A stretch of DNA of 64,000 nucleotides from Microtetraspora glauca (lineage in GTDB: Bacteria > Actinomycetota > Actinomycetes > Streptosporangiales > Streptosporangiaceae), in contig BBYL01000012.1 of the NCBI GenBank assembly GCA_001570385.1, forward strand, positions 124,001 to 188,000, written 5' to 3'. Below, piece after piece: positions 19,061-26,867 of this stretch; position 1 is the stretch's first letter; every line of letters begins with the position of its first letter. The translations under genes and the position numbers were made by a program. The notes beneath the pieces were generated by a model that did not search any database, had not been told where the DNA came from, and saw only the letters and a list, made by a program, of their open reading frames with translations.

Positions 19061-19996
19061 ATGAGCGACCACAATTGGCCTTCCGTTGCGGCCGTCATCA
19101 CCACTCGCGGTGACCGCGCCGACTTTCTCCGGGAGGCGATCGAATCGATCGTCGCCCAGGACTATCCGGGTCGAATCAATGTAATGGTGGTATTCGACCG
19201 CGCCGAGCCCGACGAGAGTCTCACCGAGCTGGGAGACGGGCCGATGCGCGAGGTGCGCGTCATGCTCAGCGACCGGCCTCCCGGCTCCTCCGCGAGCAGG
19301 AACGCCGGGATCCTCGCCACCGAGTCCGACCTGGTCGGGTTCTGCGACGACGACGACTCCTGGTTGCCCGGCAAGCTCAGGAGCCAGGTCACCGCCCTGC
19401 GGTCGCGGCCCCGCGCGTTGTTCGCCTCCTGCGGGGCGATCACGACGTACGACGGATGGTCCGCGGAGTGCATGTGGTCCAAGCCGCAGATCGCGCACGC
19501 CGACCTGCTCGTCTCCCGGGTGAAGGAGGCGAACACCGACTCCTTCCTCGCCTACCGCAGCGCGCTGCTCGGCCCGATCGGGCTGTTCTCCGAGGAGATC
19601 CCCGGCGGGTTCGCCGAGGACTACGAGATGCTGCTGCGCGCCGCGCGGCACTCGCCCATCGTCTACGCGCACGAGGTGGGGGTCCGGGTCCGCGGTCACG
19701 GCCGGACGTCGCACTTCACCGGGAACTGGGAGACCATCGCGTCGGCGAACGAGTGGCTGCTCGACGCCTACCCCGAGTTCAGGTCGGAGCGCCGCGGGTT
19801 CGCGCGCATCGCGGGCCAGATCAGCCTCGCCTGGGGCATGCTCGGCCGGCGCGGCACCGCCATGCGCTGGGCCGTGCGCGCCTTCCTCGCCAGCCCGCTG
19901 GAGATCCGGTCGTACGTCGTGACGGCGCTGGCGATGCGCGCCGTGAGCAGGTCGTGGGTCCAGCGCCGCCTCGACGCCATCGGGGCCACTTCCTAG
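19061..19996 (+). CDS. Glycosyltransferase family 2, copy 1
   Basis: 311-residue GT-A glycosyltransferase. SVAAVITTRGDRADFLREAIESI is the nucleotide-binding start, LVGFCDDDDSWLPGKL carries the metal-binding DxD, and GGFAEDYEMLLRA the catalytic-base ED motif. There is no membrane helix, so it works on the cytoplasmic side, probably on a lipid-linked glycan. It is closely paralogous to the gene at 20932-21867 and has the same length; about 180 bases near 19200-19380 are almost identical at DNA level. Donor sugar and acceptor are unknown. Confidence 0.85.
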   Translation: MSDHNWPSVAAVITTRGDRADFLREAIESIVAQDYPGRINVMVVFDRAEPDESLTELGDGPMREVRVMLSDRPPGSSASRNAGILATESDLVGFCDDDDSWLPGKLRSQVTALRSRPRALFASCGAITTYDGWSAECMWSKPQIAHADLLVSRVKEANTDSFLAYRSALLGPIGLFSEEIPGGFAEDYEMLLRAARHSPIVYAHEVGVRVRGHGRTSHFTGNWETIASANEWLLDAYPEFRSERRGFARIAGQISLAWGMLGRRGTAMRWAVRAFLASPLEIRSYVVTALAMRAVSRSWVQRRLDAIGATS

Positions 19997-20018
19997 GCGT
20001 ACGCTCCGGAGCGCGTGT

Positions 20019-20798
20019 CTAGATGTGCACGCTGTCGGCGATCCGGGCGATGCCGTCGATCAGCGGCGGTATCGCCCCGATGTGCCCCGCCGTACGGACC
20101 GGCCGGATCCGCCGGGCCATGGTGCGCAGCCACTTCTCCGCCGGGGCGGCGTGCAGCCGGAGCGAGCCGAACCCGTCGCCGATGCAGGCCCTGGTGAAGG
20201 CGTAGGGCCCCTGGTCGCGGTACGGATCCACCGTCACGCAGCCGTAGGTGTAACCGGCGGCCCGGACCGCGTCCAGGACACGGACGTCGGCGGCGCCGTA
20301 CGGATAGCAGATGCCGTCGGCGGGCTGGCCGGTGATGTCCCGCAGGATCTCGCGGCTGCGGGACAGCTCGTCCGCGAGTCCCTGGTCGTCCAGCGTGGTC
20401 AGCGAGGTGTGGGTCAGTCCGTGGGACGCGATCTCCATCCCGGCGTCGGCGGCCTCGCGGAGGTGGTCGGCGCCCATCAGCTCCTTGCGCGGGCCGGGCT
20501 GATCCCATTTGTTGAACTGGCTGAGCAGCCCCGACACGATGTACAGGCTCGCGGTGAAGTCGTACCGCCGGAGGATCGGGAGCGCCTGCTCCATGAAATC
20601 GACGTAACCGTCGTCGAACGTGAGCGCGATCATGCCGCTCGGGTCGTCGGCGGAGAGCAGCTCCCGCATCGTGACACCGCGTTTGTCCTGCTTGTAGATC
20701 CATCTGATCTGCGACTCGAAATTCTCCGGAGTGACAGTCAGGGTGTAGGGATCGTACGTGTAGTGATCGATTGAGTGGTACATCCAGATCGCAGGCAC
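20019..20798 (-). CDS. Polysaccharide deacetylase (NodB domain, CE4)
   Basis: 259-residue carbohydrate esterase 4 protein, expected to remove N-acetyl (or O-acetyl) groups from a glycan. Motif 1 TFDDGY holds the catalytic and metal Asp; motif 2 SHGLTHTSL holds the metal histidines; CYPYGAADVRVLDAVRAAGY fits motif 3. It has no signal peptide, so it either acts in the cytoplasm on a lipid-linked intermediate or is exported unconventionally. GTG 20798 lies 6 bases after TAGACT. It is convergent with GT2 copy 1 and divergent from GT2 copy 2. Confidence 0.87.
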   Translation of the reverse strand: MPAIWMYHSIDHYTYDPYTLTVTPENFESQIRWIYKQDKRGVTMRELLSADDPSGMIALTFDDGYVDFMEQALPILRRYDFTASLYIVSGLLSQFNKWDQPGPRKELMGADHLREAADAGMEIASHGLTHTSLTTLDDQGLADELSRSREILRDITGQPADGICYPYGAADVRVLDAVRAAGYTYGCVTVDPYRDQGPYAFTRACIGDGFGSLRLHAAPAEKWLRTMARRIRPVRTAGHIGAIPPLIDGIARIADSVHI

Positions 20799-20804
20799 GC
20801 AAGA

Positions 20805-20810
20805 AGTCTA
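20805..20810 (-). promoter_or_regulatory. -10 box TAGACT, leaderless start of the deacetylase
   Basis: TAGACT on the minus strand ends 6 bases before GTG 20798. Confidence 0.45.
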
Positions 20811-20918
20811 GAGAATTCATTTACTCGGCCTTCGAGTTCGTGATCGCATCGTGACCAGGATGCTTCGCGGCGAAAGCCGCACGTTCCCGCAAACCCCATG
20901 AATAACAGATCGCGCTGC

Positions 20919-20924
20919 TACGAT
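20919..20924 (+). promoter_or_regulatory. -10 box TACGAT, leaderless start of GT2 gene 2
   Basis: TACGAT ends 7 bases before ATG 20932, with no ribosome site between. Confidence 0.45.
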
Positions 20925-20931
20925 CACGGTC

Positions 20932-21867
20932 ATGAGCGAACAGCGCCTGCCTTCGGTGGCGGCTGTCATCTGCACTCGAGGGGACCGCGCCGAGCTCCTG
21001 CGGGAGGCGGTGGACTCGATCGTTCATCAGGATTACGCGGGCCCGATCACCATCATGGTGGTGTTCGACCGCGCCGTGCCCGACGAGAGTCTCACCGAGC
21101 TGGGAGACGGGCCGACGCGCGAGGTGCGCGTCATGCTCAGCGACCGGCCCGCAGGCTCCTCGGCCTGCAGGAACGCCGGGATCCTCGCCACCGAGTCCGA
21201 CCTGGTCGGGTTCTGCGACGACGACGACTCCTGGTTGCCCGGCAAGCTGACCGCGCAGGTGGCCGAGCTCGTACGGCGTCCCGAGGCGGGGTCCGTGGCC
21301 TGCGGCGCCGTCACGATCCACGACGGCTGGACCTCCGAGTGCGTCTGGGACAAGCCGGAGATCACGTTCTCCGACCTGCTGCGCTCCCGGGTGAAGGAGG
21401 CCTCGCCCTCCTCGTTCGTGGTCCGCCGTGAGCTGCTGCTCGGCTCCGTGGGGATGTTCTCCGAGGAGATCCCCGGCGGGTTCGCGGAGGACTACGAGAT
21501 CCTGCTGCGCATGGCGGGGCATTCCCCCGTGGTGTACGTGCGCCAGGTCGGGGTGCAGGTCCGGGTGCAGGGGCGCACCTCGCACTTCACCGGCAACTGG
21601 GCGGTCATCGCCGAGGCGCTGGAGTGGCTGCTCGCCGAGTATCCCGCGTTCTCCGGGGTTCGCCGCGGGTATGCCAGGCTGGCCGGGCAGATCGCCCTGT
21701 CCAAGGGGATGCTGGGCGAGCGGAGGGAGTCGCTGCGCTGGGCCTCCCGGGCGTTTCGCGCCAGCCCGCTCGAGATCCGCTCCTACGTGGTCGCGGCGAT
21801 GGCCCTGCACGCGGTCAGCCGGTCCTGGGTGCTCGCGCGGCTCGCCGCCGCCGGCGCCACCAGCTGA
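20932..21867 (+). CDS. Glycosyltransferase family 2, copy 2
   Basis: 311 residues, with the same architecture as copy 1 at 19061: SVAAVICTRGDRAELL at the start, FCDDDDSWLPGKL and GGFAEDYEILLRM. The two proteins differ mainly in residues about 115-165, between the DDDD motif and the ED motif, where the acceptor site of GT2 enzymes usually lies, so they may use different acceptors in one pathway. The near-identical DNA around 21080-21260 points to duplication followed by gene conversion. The gene is leaderless, transcribed divergently from the deacetylase. Confidence 0.85.
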   Translation: MSEQRLPSVAAVICTRGDRAELLREAVDSIVHQDYAGPITIMVVFDRAVPDESLTELGDGPTREVRVMLSDRPAGSSACRNAGILATESDLVGFCDDDDSWLPGKLTAQVAELVRRPEAGSVACGAVTIHDGWTSECVWDKPEITFSDLLRSRVKEASPSSFVVRRELLLGSVGMFSEEIPGGFAEDYEILLRMAGHSPVVYVRQVGVQVRVQGRTSHFTGNWAVIAEALEWLLAEYPAFSGVRRGYARLAGQIALSKGMLGERRESLRWASRAFRASPLEIRSYVVAAMALHAVSRSWVLARLAAAGATS

Positions 21868-21891
21868 ACCGGCGTCATCCCGTTCTCCCGC

Positions 21892-23019
21892 TCATCCCGC
21901 CGACTCCGTCGGGCCGCCCTCGCCGCGCGGCTGCGCCGCGGTCTTCCCGCGCAGGTTCCCGTAACGTCGAAGCACCCGGTCCGCGATGCCGTACAGGCGG
22001 GGCCGGTCCAGGATGTACTGCTTCGCGCCGCGCACCGGTGAGTTCCTGACCCAGTGCAACGCGGCGCCCGCCGAGCGGCGGCGGACGCACCCCTCGCCCA
22101 CCATGTGGCCGCTCGTCCGCAGGTTCTGTTTGTAGTCGTCGCCCTTGCTGACGCTCCAGTCCATCTGGGTGATCCCGTCCTGCGCCGCGGCCTTGGCCAT
22201 CAGCAGGTGCTGGACGAGCCCGGGGGAGTACTTGGAGTACTCGGCGTCGTACGCGGGGAACCAGCCGGCGAGGAGCGGGCCCGAGCGCAGGCCGATGTGC
22301 CCGGCGATCGGCGCGTCCCCGGCGTACAGCATGGTCAGCAGCCCGGCGCAGCCCGGCGCCCGGCTGGCGTGCAGCCGCTCGACCAGCTCCACCACCCACG
22401 GCTGCCCGAACCGGTCCTGACGGCCGATCCGGCGGTACTGGCTCGACTTCCACCGCATCAGCGTGCGCAGGTCGCCGATGTCGGCGCTGTGCAGTTCCAC
22501 CCGCAGTGGCCCGACGTCGCGGCCGAGCTTGCGCTCGCGGTAGAGGCCCATCTTCAGCGTGCGGGGGGCGTTGGCCTTCACCTTCGCGAGGTAGTCGTCG
22601 TAGCCGCCGCCCACGTCGATGAGCACCGACTCCGCCTCGACGGTCGCGAACGGGGCGAACCAGGGCTGCCCGCCGACCAGGAACTCGAACTCCCAGACGT
22701 TCAACCGGGAGCCGCGGAGCAGCGCCGCCGGGTCGAAGCCCGCCCCGGGCCGGTGGACGACCCCCTGCGCCAGCGAGACCCAGCCGGCGATCGGCCTGCC
22801 CACCCCGAGCGGGTGCCGTTCGAAGGGGAAGAAGCCGACGGTCTCGTTCCCCTCGGTGAGCACCGCGACGAACGCGTCGTCCCGCACCTCGCCGACGGCC
22901 ATGGTGAATTCCGGGGACAGAAACGGGCTGGCCAAATGAGGTTGGGAGTCCTGCATCGACCGCCATTCCGCCTGTTCGCCGGGGCCGAGCTCATGGGGGC
23001 GGATGACCGAGATCTGCAT
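21892..23019 (-). CDS. CelD/BcsL-type GNAT acyltransferase, copy 1
   Basis: 375-residue protein of the CelD/BcsL GNAT superfamily, associated with polysaccharide synthesis in many bacteria. It has an N-terminal degenerate GNAT half (FLSPEFTMAVGEV... GFFPFERH), a central helical part (WKSSQYRRIGRQDRFGQ) and the C-terminal GNAT fold (AGWFPAYDAEYSKYSPG, then MDWSVSKGDDYKQNLRT). Such proteins are thought to acylate sugars or aminoacylate like the related FemAB proteins. ATG 23019 has AAAGGAT upstream. It is divergent from the P450 gene, whose other side carries a second CelD-like gene. Confidence 0.8.
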   Translation of the reverse strand: MQISVIRPHELGPGEQAEWRSMQDSQPHLASPFLSPEFTMAVGEVRDDAFVAVLTEGNETVGFFPFERHPLGVGRPIAGWVSLAQGVVHRPGAGFDPAALLRGSRLNVWEFEFLVGGQPWFAPFATVEAESVLIDVGGGYDDYLAKVKANAPRTLKMGLYRERKLGRDVGPLRVELHSADIGDLRTLMRWKSSQYRRIGRQDRFGQPWVVELVERLHASRAPGCAGLLTMLYAGDAPIAGHIGLRSGPLLAGWFPAYDAEYSKYSPGLVQHLLMAKAAAQDGITQMDWSVSKGDDYKQNLRTSGHMVGEGCVRRRSAGAALHWVRNSPVRGAKQYILDRPRLYGIADRVLRRYGNLRGKTAAQPRGEGGPTESAG

Positions 23020-23072
23020 GAGATCCTTTCGCGGCGGGGGGAATGCCCATTGTAGGGCGACAGAATGCCGCG

Positions 23073-24335
23073 ATGTGGGATCCTTTGGGAGTGAAGCTCA
23101 TCGCTGATCTCGACATCGCGAAGCTGGACTTCTGGGAGCGGCCCGTCTCCGAGCGGCACGAGGCTTTCGCGTGGCTCAGGGAGCAGGAGCGTCCTTTGTT
23201 CTTCGCCCAGCCCAAGGTTCCCTTGGCGCGCGCGGGCAAGGGTTTCCACGCACTGGTACGCCACGCGGACGTGACCGAGGCGAGCAGGAACGGCGCGGTA
23301 TTCGCCAACAGTCCAGCGGTTACTAATCCAGAACCACCCAAATGGGTGAAATACATCTATGGCGACTCCTTGGAGAACAAGGACGCGCCCGAACACACCC
23401 GGTTGCGGCGCATCGTCTCCAGGGCTTTCGCCCCCCGGATGATGGCGCGGCTGGAAGAGCACATGCGGCGCCGCGCGGAGGAGGCCGTGTCGGCCCTCGC
23501 CGCCGCCGGTCCCGGCGACTTCGTCGAGCTGGTCACGCAGACGTACACCACCCATGTCGTCTGCGACCTGCTGGGCATCCCGGACGCCGACCGCCCGCAG
23601 GTCCTGCGCTGGGTACGCGACACGGTGGAGTACCAGGCGGTACGCAGCGACCCCAAGGGCATGCTGCGGCATGCGGCGAAGAACACCAGGGCCACCTTCG
23701 GCCTGCGCAACCTGGTGATCCGGTTGGGCAGGGAGCGCAGGAAGGAGCCCGGCGACGACGTCATCTCGGCCCTGGCGTGCGCCGACGTCGAGGGCGAGCG
23801 GCTGACCGGCATGGAGCTGGGCGCGTTCTTCCTGCTTCTCGTGGTGGCCGGCATCGACACCCCCGGGCACACCATGTCGCACGCCCTCGCGCTGCTCAGC
23901 GAGCATCCCGACCAGCGCGAGCTGCTGCTCTCGGACTACGACAGGTACATGCCGGGCGCCGTGGACGAGATCGTGCGGTACGCCTCGCCCATCACGCAGC
24001 TCCAGCGGACCGTCACCGCGGAGTACGAGCTGCGCGGGCAGCGGCTGGCGCCCGGAGACAAGGTGGTGCTCTTCTACAACTCGGCGAACAGGGACGAGCG
24101 GGTCTTCACCGACCCCGACGTCTTCGACATCTCGCGGGGCCCCAACCCGCACGTCGCCTTCGGCGGTCCGGGCGCCCACTACTGCCTGGGCGCCCATCTG
24201 GCCAAGCGCGAGCTGACCGTGCTCTTCCAGGAACTGTTCACCCGCCTGCCGGACGTCCGGCTCGCCGCGCCCCCCGAGCCCATGGTGTCCACGTTCAACA
24301 ACGCGATCAGGCGGCTGCCCGTCACGTTTTCGTGA
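23073..24335 (+). CDS. Cytochrome P450, CYP124-like
   Basis: About 420-residue soluble P450. The heme motif FGGPGAHYCLGAHLAK is complete, with EIVRYASP (ExxR) and an I-helix AGIDTPGHT that has Asp-Thr in place of the usual Glu/Asp-Thr-Thr. From memory the whole sequence resembles mycobacterial CYP124 (lipid omega-hydroxylase), e.g. EIVRWASP, LWYCSANRDE-like and GIKTLPVTWS-like segments. Redox partners are not encoded nearby. ATG 23073 begins MWDPLGVKL; ATG 23043 ten codons upstream is possible and neither has a clear ribosome site. Its last 14 bases overlap the 3' end of the convergent CelD-like gene. A P450 inside a glycan locus is unusual. Confidence 0.88.
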   Translation: MWDPLGVKLIADLDIAKLDFWERPVSERHEAFAWLREQERPLFFAQPKVPLARAGKGFHALVRHADVTEASRNGAVFANSPAVTNPEPPKWVKYIYGDSLENKDAPEHTRLRRIVSRAFAPRMMARLEEHMRRRAEEAVSALAAAGPGDFVELVTQTYTTHVVCDLLGIPDADRPQVLRWVRDTVEYQAVRSDPKGMLRHAAKNTRATFGLRNLVIRLGRERRKEPGDDVISALACADVEGERLTGMELGAFFLLLVVAGIDTPGHTMSHALALLSEHPDQRELLLSDYDRYMPGAVDEIVRYASPITQLQRTVTAEYELRGQRLAPGDKVVLFYNSANRDERVFTDPDVFDISRGPNPHVAFGGPGAHYCLGAHLAKRELTVLFQELFTRLPDVRLAAPPEPMVSTFNNAIRRLPVTFS

Positions 24336-25398
24336 GCCGCGCGTAGCCCTTGAGCACGCGGTCCGCCTTGTCGCGCAGGAAGGGGTTGGCCAGCACCGTG
24401 TTGCGGAGCGTCCGTACGGGCGTGCTGGCCAGCCAGTGCAGGCCCGCGGCCGGTGAGAGGCGGGCCACCCGGCCCTCGGCCACCTCCAGGTCGTGGGTCT
24501 TGAGCTTCTCCTTGTAGTCCTTCTCGCCCCGGCCCATGTCGATCAGCGTCAGCCCCGTCGCGGCGAAGTCCCTGGCGATGTCCAGGTGCATGACCATGCC
24601 GGGGGAGTACCGCGCGTACTCCACGTCGTAGGTGGGGAACCACATGCACAGCCGGCTCCCCGTGCGCACGCCGAAGTGACCGGCGATCAACCGCTCCCCG
24701 GCGTACAGCAGGGACAGGCTGCCGGCGAACCGGTCGGTGCGGATCGCGTGCAGCCGCTCCACGAGCTCGACGATCCACGGATGCGCGAACCGGTCCATGC
24801 GGCCGGTGCGGCGGTACTGGGCCGACTTCCAGGCGAGCAGTTCGCGCAGCGCCGCGACGTCGGAGGACTCGGCGACGTGCCGGACCTCGCCCACCTCCCG
24901 GCCGAGCCGTCCCCGCTGGTAGCGCGTCATCTTGTGCGTCTTGGGGGAGCGCCGCCGCAGCGTGGCGAGGTAGGCGTCGAATCCGTCGCCGATGTCGATG
25001 GCGGGCGAGGGGAAGCGGGCGGCGTGATGGGGGACGAACATCGGCTGCCCGACGTGGAGGTGGTCGAACTCCCAGGTGGCGAGGCCGCTCGCGCGCAGCA
25101 ACCGGGTGGCGTCGATTTCGAGGCCCTGGGCGTACACCATGCCCTGGAGATCGGTGAGGCCCGCGCCAACCGGCCGCCCGATGCCCAGGCGGTGTTTCTC
25201 GAACGGAAAGAATCCCGCGATTCCGGAACCGTCGCTCACGACGGCGACGCGCACGTATGGGCGAAGGCTCCCGACGGTCTGGACGAACTCGGGGGAGAGA
25301 AAGGGATTGTCCTGCTCCGGATCCGCGTCCTGGAACTTTCGCCATCGGTCGAGTTCCGGCTCACCGAGGTCGTTGGGGTGGATCACAGAAATCTGCAC
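24322..25398 (-). CDS. CelD/BcsL-type GNAT acyltransferase, copy 2
   Basis: 358-residue paralogue of the gene at 21892-23019, aligning over its whole length: QISVIHPNDLGEPELDRW against QISVIRPHELGPGEQAEW at the start, WKSAQYRRTGRMDRFA in the middle, and YDVEYARYSPGMVMHL near the end. I chose GTG 25398 because it aligns with copy 1's ATG; the frame continues upstream to 25455 but through non-homologous sequence. The two copies flank the P450 gene as a mirrored pair and probably acylate different positions or sugars of one glycan. Confidence 0.8.
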   Translation of the reverse strand: MQISVIHPNDLGEPELDRWRKFQDADPEQDNPFLSPEFVQTVGSLRPYVRVAVVSDGSGIAGFFPFEKHRLGIGRPVGAGLTDLQGMVYAQGLEIDATRLLRASGLATWEFDHLHVGQPMFVPHHAARFPSPAIDIGDGFDAYLATLRRRSPKTHKMTRYQRGRLGREVGEVRHVAESSDVAALRELLAWKSAQYRRTGRMDRFAHPWIVELVERLHAIRTDRFAGSLSLLYAGERLIAGHFGVRTGSRLCMWFPTYDVEYARYSPGMVMHLDIARDFAATGLTLIDMGRGEKDYKEKLKTHDLEVAEGRVARLSPAAGLHWLASTPVRTLRNTVLANPFLRDKADRVLKGYARLTKT

Positions 25399-25465
25399 CA
25401 CGCCATAATCTCGCTTTAAACCCGATAAGCGACCCCAAACGCCCGCAAGGGCCATCTCGCATCGA

Positions 25466-25471
25466 TATTCT
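25466..25471 (+). promoter_or_regulatory. -10 box TATTCT, leaderless start of GH39 gene 2
   Basis: TATTCT ends 7 bases before GTG 25479. This lets one choose the GTG over the longer open frame that runs back into the divergent acyltransferase gene. Confidence 0.45.
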
Positions 25472-25478
25472 TTCGCGC

Positions 25479-26864
25479 GTGGGACGGCATTCGAGTGGTA
25501 TCGCGCTGCCTCGTTGGCCGCTTGCCCTCGGCCTGATTGTGATCATGGTCGCCGCGATGGCCGCGATTCTGGGAGGAGCCGCCGCCCGGCGCTCCGGCGC
25601 CAAGCCCACGCCGCGCCCGGCCGTGGCGGTGGCGCCGCTGTCCTTCGACCAGGCCCGTACGCCGGAACGATGGCCCCGGTGGGGGATGACGCACACGCAG
25701 TACAGCGTCACCGAGGACGGGCCCGCGGCGGCGGAACGGGCGCGTGAGGCGCTCGGCGCGCGGGCCGTGGTGCAGAACCAGCACATCATGGGGTTCGGGG
25801 CGGGCAATCCGGAGCCGAAGCCGGGAGAGTACGACTTCTCCTCGCTCGACGAGCGGGTCAGGCTCATGGCGGAGACCGGCGCCGCCCCCGTCATCACCCT
25901 CTGCTGCGCACCCGACTGGATGAAGGGCGGGCGTTCCGGCGACACCGACTGGAGCCTGCTGGAGATCGCGCCGCGCCACGAGCACTTCCCCGACTTCGCC
26001 CGGCTCGCCGCCGCCGTGGCCCGGCGCTACCCGAACGTCCGCCACTTCATCGTGTGGAACGAGTTCAAGGGGTTCTGGGACGGCCCGCGCCGGGAGTGGA
26101 ACGCCGCCGCCTACACGGAGCTCTACAACCAGGTGTACGACGCGCTCAAGGCGGTGAACCCGGAGATCAAGGTGGGCGGGCCCTACGTGCCGGTGTCCAG
26201 CCAGGCCGGGGACGCGGCCGCCTCCGAGGTCGCGGGGCCCTGGGGCTCGGTGGACCGCAAGGTGCTGAAGGCCGTGGAGTACTGGCTGCGCCACAAGCGG
26301 GGCGCGGACTTCGTCGTCGTGGACGGCGGGGTGACCTCCGAGGACGGGCGGGCCCGGCCGGACGAGTTCACCGCGCTCGGCAAATTCGGCGCGATGACCA
26401 GGTGGCTGCGCGAGCACTCCGACCTGCCCGTGTGGTGGGCCGAGTTCTATCCCCTGCCCTGCGCCTCTCTGGAGCCCGGCGGCTCGTGCCTGGCCCTCAC
26501 CTGGGACGAGCGGCGCCGTACGGCGGTGACGGCGGCCGCGCTGATCGAGCTGGCGGAAGGCGGCGCGGACACCGCGCTCTACTGGGACACGCACCGGCCG
26601 AAGACCCGGGACTGCCCGCTGTGCCTGTGGTCCGGCGACGACGGCGCGCCCACGGAGTCCCTGGCGCTGCTCCAGGACTTCGCCCGCTGGTTCCCCGAAG
26701 GGACGGAGCCCGTCGCGGTGGACGTCTCCGTCCCCCAGGTGCGCGTGCTCGCGCGGGACGGCCGGATGGTCGTCGTGAACACCACGGACGGCAGGCTCGC
26801 GGCGCGCGTGGACGGCGGCGCCGTGACGCTGGAGCCGTACGAGGTGCGATGGATGGACCGCTGA
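25479..26864 (+). CDS. GH39-type glycosidase, membrane-anchored paralogue
   Basis: 461-residue paralogue of the lipoprotein at 17711. Instead of a lipobox it has an uncleaved N-terminal helix (about residues 15-34), so the catalytic domain is anchored outside the membrane. IVWNEFKGFW gives acid/base E195 and VWWAEFYPL the nucleophile E322; TLCCAPDWMKGG and QNQHIMGFGAGNPEP are shared nearly word for word with copy 1. It has an extra cysteine pair (PCASLEPGGSC) near residue 330. It is convergent with the flippase fusion, with only 3 bases between the stops. The two glycosidases probably trim or release the same polymer at different places. Confidence 0.8.
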   Translation: MGRHSSGIALPRWPLALGLIVIMVAAMAAILGGAAARRSGAKPTPRPAVAVAPLSFDQARTPERWPRWGMTHTQYSVTEDGPAAAERAREALGARAVVQNQHIMGFGAGNPEPKPGEYDFSSLDERVRLMAETGAAPVITLCCAPDWMKGGRSGDTDWSLLEIAPRHEHFPDFARLAAAVARRYPNVRHFIVWNEFKGFWDGPRREWNAAAYTELYNQVYDALKAVNPEIKVGGPYVPVSSQAGDAAASEVAGPWGSVDRKVLKAVEYWLRHKRGADFVVVDGGVTSEDGRARPDEFTALGKFGAMTRWLREHSDLPVWWAEFYPLPCASLEPGGSCLALTWDERRRTAVTAAALIELAEGGADTALYWDTHRPKTRDCPLCLWSGDDGAPTESLALLQDFARWFPEGTEPVAVDVSVPQVRVLARDGRMVVVNTTDGRLAARVDGGAVTLEPYEVRWMDR

Positions 26865-26867
26865 CGG

